A stretch of DNA of 64,000 nt, from the NCBI GenBank assembly GCA_024734555.1, contig JANPWX010020150.1, positions 3,083,363 through 3,147,362 of the forward strand, written 5' to 3'. Origin of the DNA: Trochalopteron elliotii. Lineage: Eukaryota > Chordata > Aves > Passeriformes > Leiothrichidae. How positions within the stretch are numbered: position 1 is the stretch's first letter; each line of letters starts with the position of its first letter. Under the pieces are notes generated by a model that was not told where the DNA came from, did not search any database, and saw only the letters and a program-made list of their open reading frames with translations. Positions 1 through 7,811 of the stretch are shown piece after piece. Both the position numbers and the translations under genes were made by a program.

Positions 1-262
1 TAGGTTTCTGTGAAGTAGGGGACTTCATAACTCACATGTTCATGAAACAGCAAAAAATTCCTGTGGACACTTCTAGATCTCCTTTTTGAGAAGGAATCCC
101 CTTTTTTATGGGAGTTTCCATCTGAATATCATTTGATGCATTCAGAGTCAATTCTCGTCATTCTTTTTTATATCAGGTTCAGAAAATGTTGTAGGTGCTC
201 TCTAAATCCATCACAAGCCCCCAGATATGACAGCATATTGTTTCATTCAGCTCTAACTATAA
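1..262. other. Unique flank left of the first LTR
   Basis: AT-rich sequence with no gene, no clear repeat and no long open frame. It ends at the target-site duplication of the LTR that starts at 268. Nothing else is seen in it. Confidence 0.6.
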
Positions 263-267
263 AGAAG

Positions 268-825
268 TGTCCTGGGTTGTGATATAAGATATGCACAAAG
301 TGTTCTATCACAATCTTCATGAACTGTTGAATCCAATTGCTGAAGCAGTGTTCTCCCAGGTCCCCCTCCCTCTTCTGTTAATGTGTCTTCTGTTAATGGC
401 CCATCAAATGCCTGCTGCATGACACATAGGTAGCTCCCTCAGGGAGCTCTCTCTCTTTAATGGGCCATCAAGGACCCCCTGTATGACTCATCATCCCATT
501 GTGAGATGCTCCACCCAGGGGGAGGAGCCAAGCATTCTCAACTGGATGTAATCTGGGATTTGGGACAGTACAAGCAGCTCTCATCCACTGGATTCCCAGA
601 GGACCAGAGCTACCAGACCTTTCTACGGGATCACTGCTTTAGGAAGACCTCCTTATCTGGACTGCTTCCATCACCTTGCTCAGGTTGTATTCTGACTCTG
701 TCAGTGGTCTTTTGTATTATTGCATTTATTCTATTTTATTCTACTTTTTTTTTTTTTTTTTATTCTAATTAAATTGTATTTCTGACCTGGGGCCTCTCAC
801 TCATTTTTGCTTTCAAACCGCTACA
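268..825 (+). mobile_element. Solo LTR of an endogenous retrovirus, ERVL-like
   Basis: Seen: the element begins TGTCCTGG and ends CTACA. It is flanked by an exact 5-bp direct repeat, AGAAG, at 263-267 and 826-830. An ATTAAA polyadenylation signal lies at 768-773, about 50 bp before the end, after a 17-T run (745-761). A motif built around 'ttaatgg.ccatcaa' occurs twice (about 392-425 and 456-490), separated by an 8-bp-arm palindrome at 432-448. Known: LTRs run TG...CA, and 5-bp duplications are usual for class III (ERVL) elements. Inference: this is a solo LTR left by recombination, because no internal region or second LTR follows. The 88-codon open frame at 506-772 lies inside the LTR and is not a gene. 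The orientation follows from the polyadenylation signal near the right end. Confidence 0.83.
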
Positions 826-1880
826 AGAAGTATAAGAAGAAATGCAAAAAATGCTTTCTCAGAAGGAAATTCCTGTTTTACACTGTCAAAATACCTAAGG
901 CAATATTAACTGTCCAGAAAAGCAGGAGCAGGTTCTCAGGATTTGGAACACTGAATTTTAACAACATGCTTCTGTGGGCCCTTGGGTAAGTAAATATATT
1001 TGACTGCATCTCTGTCTACTAAAGAAGAGTTAGACACTGCTTTTCATGAAGGACTGGGAAACCCAGCTTGGGTACTTCCGTCTCAGCCTTTGCACAAATC
1101 AGACAATGACAGGGAAATAAGAATAATGAAATAACAATAAAATAATCACACCTTTTTTCTCTGGATAGAAGAGCTTACTGTATAGTCCAAAGTATCATTA
1201 TGCTGAATACCCCCAGGTAAGGCTTTAAAATGTGTGCACATGTAGAACTTCCAGTGATAGAAACAACATCTGAACATGTTCCAAATTGCATTGTAATTAA
1301 ATTTGGTTCCAGGAGTCTGGTGCTCCAGACCACCAGTACTCTCAGTGGCACCCACCAAAACCAGTGAACGCCTACTCACTTTTTGACTTACCTAGCTGCC
1401 ATTTCAGTCTCAGGTGTATTTTACCTAGGAAACACTCTGCCAGCAACTCAGCAGTTTCAGCACAGAAGGTGTTATAATTTGCCACTTACAATGAAGACAA
1501 AGAATCCTCAGATTGTTACGAGCACAATAAGAGCCCTACTACACCATGGAGCCAGAATCATTCCAAAAGGAGAGAAAAAGAAATACTTAAAAGAATATAG
1601 TGTTTTGTCTTTTTTATGTTTTCCTATGCCCTAGCCAGCAGTAACATTCAGGAACATCAAAAATATCCAAGTGCTTGGACACCCCAAAACCTCTGATTGA
1701 TGACTACATGTTCAGAGGGTATGGCTTATATTTTTGGGAGTGCTCACAATATTTGCTCATTTTTAAATTGTGGTGATGCTTGTTGCTATTTTTTCTGCTT
1801 TTATGGGAAGAAAAGCAGAAAAGGAAAGTATGCTGGAGTAAAACCCCAGATATTTAAGAAGGAAATATAATAACCACACA

Positions 1881-1963
1881 TTTGGTTTGTTTTGGCTTGT
1901 TTTGGTTTGTTTTGGTTGGTTTTGGTTTGTTTTATGTTGTTTTGTTTGTGTTGTTTTGTTTGT
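1881..1963. repeat. T/G-rich simple tract (TTTGG/TTTTG)n
   Basis: About 83 bp built from irregular TTTGG, TTTTG and TTTG units with single-base interruptions. The strand is strongly asymmetric: T and G on the plus strand, A and C on the minus. The open frame read across it on the minus strand is an artefact of the tract. Confidence 0.9.
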
Positions 1964-2740
1964 ATTCACTCACACATGAAAAAGTGCAGACTAGTGTTTT
2001 CTACTGAAAAGATCTGAGAACTCAGAGGTTTAAAAAATGTTTTGATGAAAAATTTCTAAGCAGATGAAGAAGCTACACTTTTAGTAATATATTTAATATT
2101 TTCACATCTCTTTTCTAAAAAGATATTTTCTGTTCCAATCTGTATGCAGAGGTATGTGTTGGAGAATGAAACGTTACTGCATGGTATATATAAAATAAAT
2201 GAAATAGCATGTCCATATTTAATACATATTTGAAGGCACTTCAAATGCAAATTCAGGCACCAGAGAGTGCCTCTATATGGATAAACTACAAAGAGTCAAA
2301 AGACAGGCTGCAGCACTGGCATGTAATCATCCATACTATTTAATTTTTATCATGCCTACGTCACAGGTTTGGCTCATGCTGAATACACTCTCCCAGCCAC
2401 TCCCTAAAAAGGGACTCAAAGGCAAAGGTGTTCCCAGGTGTCACCATGAGCCATGTCACCCTGTTTTAGGGTGGGCACACAGGAGGAAGAATGTTTAGAA
2501 GTTAGTACCCAAAATAAAGCAATTGATCCTAATCCTTTATAATATTGCCATAGGGACACTAATTTTTAGTCCATCCATGCCATGAAAAGCCAAGAATTGT
2601 GCCTCTCCTTACAGGGATGAGACAATAGTCAGGAGGAAATATATATCAGTCCTGGAGTGAGGCTGGCACATATGCAGAATGTCAGATCATACCAAAGCTG
2701 CTGTCACTATGAGTTCATTTCCCTCTGTCCCCATGTGTGA

Positions 2741-2770
2741 CCTGACCTGACCTGATCTGACCTGATCTGA
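2741..2770. repeat. Pentanucleotide array (CCTGA)6
   Basis: Six consecutive 5-bp units: CCTGA three times, TCTGA, CCTGA, TCTGA. It is a short microsatellite with two C-to-T variants in the first position of the unit. Confidence 0.9.
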
Positions 2771-3453
2771 CAGAGTCCTTCCACTTGCCGTGTCTCTTCT
2801 TCCCTGTGCAGAGCTGCCAATCCTCCCCAGGACCCCACCAGTAACTGCATTTGTGCTTGCACTCATTCAGTTGAACCACTGCACGCCATCTTGTAGAGAG
2901 TCTTCTTTCCTGCTGAAGATTACTAATTTGTCCAATGAGTGTAAATCCAAATTTTTAGCAAAGTTTAACATTGGCTTATTTCAGAAGGAAATGCTGACAG
3001 ATTTCAGGAGAAAGTTACATTAAAATTAACATATTTGACTTTGTAGCCTTTTGCATTAGTTCAACCAATTTGTGTTCAAATGACACTGGACATTAAACCA
3101 TAATATTTTTTAAAGGGCTTATCAACAAGGGTACAAATATCAGCATTTGGTCCTGGATAGGACTCTGAACAGTCCTGTGAGCTGGGATCAATGTTCAGGA
3201 CAGGACTGATCTGTAGAATGCTCAACTAAAGAAAAATTTTCAAATTTAATCATAAATGAACTTGGAAAAATTCATAATGGCAGTTAATATTTCTACATCA
3301 GTAATGTGACAAATTTCAGTCTCTGCAGGGTGTCTCTAAGCCAAAACTCTCCAAAGTCTCTGAAAGAAAATCATTACAAGTCACGAGCAGAGTTTAAAAT
3401 TAGAAGTTAAATCCTAACTCCCCACTTTTCCATGAACTTTCAGTCTCTAAGCC

Positions 3454-3650
3454 TCTGGTCAAACACTGGAACAGAATTCTTAGGGAAGTGGTCAATGCCT
3501 TTTGTGTATAAGAGTGAAAAATGCCCTTAAGAGCATGCTTTGACTTTTAGTTAACCCTGAAATGGTCAATGAGGTGAATTAGTAAATTTCTGTAGGCCCC
3601 TTCCAACTGAAATTATTCTATTCCAGTCTAGTCTGGTCTAGTCTGTTCTG
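3454..3650 (+). mobile_element. Old CR1 LINE 3' end, truncated
   Basis: Seen: a stretch beginning near 'aaacactggaacag', then 'agaagtggt'-like sequence, and finally 'ccccttccaactgaaattattct', cited here only in part, followed by a tail of TCTAG/TCTGG units at 3624-3650. Known: bird CR1 elements end with the 'cactggaacag...ccttccaac...attctatg' series and a short tandem tail. Inference: a plus-strand, 5'-truncated and well diverged CR1 copy. The tail has changed from the usual 8-bp ATTCTATG unit to 5-bp units. There is no coding capacity. The left edge is uncertain by tens of bases. Confidence 0.7.
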
Positions 3651-4889
3651 CAATAATAGCACCATAACATTTTTTTACTTTCTTAGAGTAGACCAAGAGC
3701 CTATACTTGCAGTTTTCATGAGTTCTCTTATCCTCTCTGATCCTGCTTCTCGCTCCCAGCTCCAAAACAAGACCACAATTTCTTTCTGATTGTTTCTGCT
3801 GTTGTTACTGTTTACATTTATTTTTGTCAAACAATATCAAGGAATGTCTGGAAAATCAATGTTTAATAAGTTACAGTAATGTTTTCAATTTCCTGTCATC
3901 TGCTTTAATGTACATGTGTACCCTGTCATTTCTCATAACTTTCTAAATCCATCTTGTTATCAGCAAGGTATAACTTAATGTACAGCTAACTCTTTCATAG
4001 GTGATTTTAAAGCATACACTACTGGGGATGCTTTGCAGAGGACTCATTCTTTCTTTGCAGTGAAGGTGACAGAGGGAACAGCTTGGAAGCTGCAGCACAA
4101 AATTTCAACAAGGACTTTTACACTTGGGTACACATTCTTACCAAAAAACAACAACAACAACAGCAACAACAACAACAACAAAAACAAAAACAAACAAACA
4201 AACAAACCTGTATAGGCAGAAGAAATTCATTATATCTCCAATGGTGTGATCACTGTGTACTGGGAGAGTATTTGCCTGGCAAATGTGAAGTCCCAAGGCT
4301 TAATCTGACAAGGTTTCATAGCGATGTCTGAGGATCTGACCTTTAACATTTATTAGGAGGGTATGGCCTTTAATATTCATGACTATTACTTTGCTATACC
4401 TTTTTCTTTGCATAGACGTAACCAATAGACAGAAAAATATGAAGAAATGAGGCTGTGATGTTTTACTTCGAGGTTTCTGCAAGCATTGCTTTGAGATGTT
4501 GCCCTATGTGATGAAAGCTTCAGGAGGGAAAGAAAAGTAAAGGGTGAAAGACTGCATTGCTATGATGCAAAGAGAAAGAAATAAGGAGAGTAGCAGGAGG
4601 GAAAGCAAATTAAGAGGGATTTCACTTCCTGAGGGGATTGATCCAGCTATCTGTAGGCATCCAAAAAGTTCAGTTAGTCTTGTTTGGATATTGTATGTTG
4701 TCAATTCCCTTAGACCAGAGACAGTTTGCTATGGAGACCAACCCAAAAATGGAACTAGTGACATAAGGCTTCAGACCTGTGGGGCAAGAATCCTTGGCTC
4801 AAGTCTCCACCGTTTAAATGTTTCATTGGCCAGTCACTGCAAGTCATTAAATCTCACCAGACCCAAGGGCATGGCCTATAAAAAGGGAT
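3651..4889. other. Non-coding stretch with a CAA microsatellite
   Basis: No gene is recognised. A CAA/CAAA array sits at 4143-4207. The 118-codon plus-strand frame at 4544-4900 has no recognisable domain and runs into the neighbouring LTR-like insert, so I do not call it. A TATAAAAAG string occurs at 4877-4885, with no supporting promoter context. Confidence 0.55.
4143..4207. repeat. (CAA)n / (CAAA)n microsatellite
   Basis: CAA units with one CAG interruption give way to CAAAA and then CAAA units. Reading it as coding produces a false polyglutamine stretch on the plus strand. It is a compound microsatellite. Confidence 0.95.
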
Positions 4890-4895
4890 GGGGAC

Positions 4896-5273
4896 TGTAG
4901 CATTGTGTGCCTACAGTGTTCATAGTGGTCTAGGGGGAAATACAGGCATCGGCAGGGAAACAGATGAGACAAGTCTCTGTTTGGTTAAGCACAAGGGTCC
5001 ATTTTGTTTCTGCCCTCCACCCCGACCCGGGGTGGGAGAAGAAAGTGAAGAGAGCCAAGGCCAAGAGGCGAGAGAGCAAACCCCACCCCCGTCTCCCCTT
5101 AATTAGAGGGTCTGGGAGGGTCTGGAGCAAAGGGCAGGTACGGGCATTGACCTGAAGCCAATAGAGACACACCGAGGGGGAAGGAACCACAAGGCCAAGG
5201 TCATTGAGGAGGGGGGAGAACCGACCAAACCATTGTGTACAGAGATTACATTGAGGGGCTGAAGGACTCCACA
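4896..5273 (-). mobile_element. GC-rich LTR-like insert with 6-bp duplication
   Basis: Seen: 378 bp running TGTAGCATTG to GACTCCACA, flanked by an exact 6-bp direct repeat GGGGAC (4890-4895 and 5274-5279). It is clearly richer in G and C than its surroundings. Inside is a hairpin with perfect 8-bp arms (5017-5024 and 5028-5035). Known: TG...CA ends and 6-bp duplications fit ERVK-type or alpharetrovirus-like insertions. Inference: a solo LTR. Minus orientation is preferred because that strand ends GCTACA, like two other LTRs here, but I found no clean AATAAA. I do not recognise the family. The boundaries were found by looking for matching duplications, so a chance match is possible. Confidence 0.65.
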
Positions 5274-5916
5274 GGGGACACCTAAATGGTGCTGCTGGCA
5301 CTCAGTCCACAGTCTTGCTTTTCCAGGGATTCTGCTAGACACTTGTCATACTACTCTTGGTCGTGTTTCCTTTCCATGTTTGTTCTGTTTTAATGACTTT
5401 AAATTTAATATCTGGAACATGGAAATGTGTCCCCACCCAGATGTGTTAACGTCTTAGTTCAGCCTTTTTGCATGCATAAAATTCTTCAGACTCAGATTTA
5501 ATGAAGACTTGGGAAACGGAAAAAGTAGAGAAGTAGTGAATCTGGGAACAAGGGCCAACCCACTCATCCCAATCCTGAAGACACCAAAAAGACTGTGAAC
5601 TCCCATATAGATTTGTGCATTCAATTCATTACCAGTTGGTACTTAGAGATAACATTATGGAAGTTTTTGTTTCTCCACTTGGCTTTAATTGCCTTCCTTA
5701 TTAGAATTTATCTTTCTGATATGGCAAAATATTATTTCAATAGATGCTACAATGTTATGCAAAAGAAGTTTAAAATTATTTCTCATAGAACATTATTAAT
5801 GAATGTTTATGAGTTTCAATGTAGGTAATTTAAAGGGCTTGAAAAATACCTTTCTTGAGAGCTCAATTCAACACAATGCACGTTTGGTTTAAAATAAAGT
5901 AAGCTTCATGTTTGGG

Positions 5917-5980
5917 TTTTTTTTTTTTTTCTTATTTCCTTTCCCTTTTTCTTTTCTTTTTTTTTTTTTTTTTTTCCTTC
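5917..5980. repeat. Poly-T rich tract
   Basis: Two T runs, 14 T at 5917-5930 and 19 T at 5957-5975, are linked by pyrimidine-rich sequence. It is not preceded by an element that would make it a retroposon tail. Confidence 0.9.
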
Positions 5981-6443
5981 CTCTGGAATATATGAAACTG
6001 CTCTTCAAATGCTAACTAATCTAACCAATTTTGTATTGAAGCATGAATGCATTTTAATTCACTATTCAGACTGTTGTAGCAATGAATATTTCTGCATCCG
6101 TAGCAATATGTTGAAAGAGAGCTTTTTGCTGCTATAAAAAAAAAAACAAAAAACAAACAGAAAAAAACTTCTTCAATTTCTTTATACAGTCTGATTAAAA
6201 TCCAATTAATTACAAACACAATTAAACCTTTCTCCCACAGTTTGCAGAAGAGGGCTGATGGAAGTAAAGTTGTCAATCAAAGACCCAATAGGGAGTAGTA
6301 ACTTGTCATCTATGTTACTTTTAACCAGTAAAACTGTTAACCTAAAATACTACATTAACAATGTATTGCTATATGCAAGTTTATTAGGAAATATCTCACA
6401 TTTTTGGTTGTTGTTCTGCTTATCATCAGATCAATACAATTTT

Positions 6444-6492
6444 GTTTATATGGCACCTTTCTTGACAAAGTCATCCCAAGGCATTTCACAAC
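6444..6492. mobile_element. Possible ancient repeat scrap ('TATAGCACCTTTC' type)
   Basis: The string 'tatatggcacctttc' followed by 'catcccaaggcatttcaca' resembles a motif seen in several ancient vertebrate interspersed repeats, where 'tatagcgcctttc' is followed by 'atcccaaagcgctttaca'. The match is short and from memory, so the family cannot be named. The surrounding AT-rich sequence gives no boundaries. Confidence 0.35.
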
Positions 6493-7195
6493 AATAAATG
6501 TACATATAATAAAAAGGCAGTTAAAAATACAATAAAAGGAAATTAAGCATTAATGTACAATCCAATCTTATTGCGAAGTCAGTGCTGCCAAAGAATAATT
6601 TTATGTCATCCAAACTTTTTAAAAATTCTTGTTTTATTGACATTTTGAAATTTTATAAAACCAATAAAATGCCTAGCCATAACAAGTAACAAACGGGGAA
6701 TATATATAATATATATCGGAATTTCTCTCAGTCCAGACTGTCAATTGGCATAAATCAGCATTTCTTCGCTGGCTTCTATAAAGCTGTAACAAATGATTAT
6801 TGGGTCTATTACATGTTGATTTAAGTTTTAAAGACAGAATGCATTTCTTATCATTTGGAGCTTTGATGTTGACACTAGTTGCAGACAGGTTACATCTTTG
6901 TTTCTTTGCTAATATCACTGAAAGCTCCCTGGAGGGTTTATATGAAACTTCTTCTCCAAAGGGCAAAACAGTAGGTGTAAAGTTCTCTTTCTTATCCAGG
7001 ATTAAAAGAGATATTGTGGGAGACCACTAATACCACATAGCCACTCATTCACTTCCTGTGCGCAGGATGAGGAAGAGAAGTGGAAGGGTAAAGGTATGAA
7101 AACTTGTGACTTGAATTAAAGATCATTTAAAAGCAAAACCCATACATACAAAAAAACCCCAACAACACACAAAACCCCCAAACAAACAAGGAATG

Positions 7196-7543
7196 ACTTC
7201 ACCTCTTCTCATGGGCAGGCAGGGGTTCATCCATTTCCAGGAGAGTGGGTTTCCATTACATGCAATGCTTACCTGGGAAGACAAATGTCATGATCCTGAA
7301 CATCCCTTCTTCCTCTTTGCTCTGTTTTACTGCCATGACCCTGAACATCCCCTCTTCCTCTTTCCTCTGATTTACTGATGAGCATAATGTCATATGAAAC
7401 GTGACATTTCTTTGGCCAGTTGGGATCAGCTATTCCCAGTGCGTCACCTCTTTGGGCACCTCCAATCTGGTCACTGGCAGAGCTGTGTAAGACACAGCAG
7501 CCATTGAAGTTGTGTGAGCATCCCTCAGGAACAGCTGCAACAT
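7196..7543 (+). mobile_element. Older ERV/LTR fragment, left part, with 45-bp duplication
   Basis: Seen: 'acctgggaagacaaatg', then 'gagcataatgtcatatg', then 'ttggccagttgggatcagct'. Known: this order of motifs recurs in a common passerine retrovirus-derived repeat. Inference: a diverged plus-orientation fragment of that repeat. It is interrupted at 7543 by a younger minus-strand LTR. A 45-bp unit is repeated in tandem at 7289-7333 and 7334-7378 with 40 of 45 bases identical. The left edge is approximate, and I could not follow the older element beyond the insertion on the right. Confidence 0.6.
7289..7378. repeat. 45-bp tandem duplication
   Basis: Two adjacent 45-bp copies, 7289-7333 and 7334-7378, both starting 'catga.cctgaacatccc'. 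They differ at five positions. It is an internal duplication of the ERV fragment. The unit is a multiple of three, so it keeps the frame open, which explains the repeated residues in the plus-strand frame; this is not a sign of a gene. Confidence 0.9.
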
Positions 7544-7664
7544 TGTTGGGGTGCGTGTCTCTTTGGTCAGCCCGTTGCTCGGCTAGACCACCCGGTAACT
7601 CCGACACGCCACAACAGGACCGATTTGTGAGATCTTGGCTCAGCAGCACCCCGACTCTTGCTGT

Positions 7665-7697
7665 CACGGCCGTGGTATAAATGAATTTTATACCACG
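7665..7697. other. Hairpin beside the LTR polyadenylation signal
   Basis: Perfect 11-bp arms CGTGGTATAAA (7671-7681) and its reverse complement (7687-7697) enclose the loop TGAAT. The overlapping 10-bp palindrome CACGGCCGTG spans 7665-7674. In the LTR's own orientation this lies just after AATAAA, in the R/U5 region, where it could fold in RNA. Confidence 0.85.
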
Positions 7698-7757
7698 TTT
7701 GGGGGGAACAGAGGTTTATTCGGGGTCACAGGGGAACCCCTTACCTCAGGCCTGGTG

Positions 7758-7811
7758 CCTCAGGAGAGACACCTCAGTAGAGACACCTCAGGAGAGACCT
7801 CAGGAGAGACC
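7758..7811. repeat. Four-unit tandem repeat inside the LTR
   Basis: Four consecutive copies of 'cctcaggagagac(a)', with units of 14, 14, 12 and 14 bp. The second carries one change (CAGTAGAG) and the third lacks two bases. Repeats of this sort occur in LTR U3 or R regions. Confidence 0.9.

Larger units (their letters stand above)
831..3453. other. Non-coding stretch with two small simple repeats
   Basis: No gene is recognised. Open frames here are at most 83 codons, overlap on both strands and show no domain. The stretch holds a T/G-rich tract (1881-1963) and a CCTGA array (2741-2770), listed separately. The remainder looks like unique AT-rich intergenic or intronic DNA. Confidence 0.6.
5280..7195. 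other. AT-rich non-coding stretch
   Basis: No gene is recognised; open frames are under 100 codons on both strands. It contains T-rich runs (5917-5975), an A-rich run near 6138-6170, and a scrap resembling an ancient vertebrate repeat at 6444-6492. The right end is an A/C-rich patch (7141-7190) beside the ERV fragment. The remainder appears unique. Confidence 0.55.

Noticed and set aside
4083..4331. Frame with a polyglutamine run
   Set aside because: The run is the CAA microsatellite at 4143-4207 read in one of three frames.
4877..4885. TATAAAAAG as a promoter TATA box
   Set aside because: It lies outside the LTR-like insert (starts at 4896) and has no other promoter element or transcript support.
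7758..7811. Regular tandem units as a CRISPR-like array
   Set aside because: The units are directly adjacent without spacers, and the context is an LTR in a vertebrate genome.
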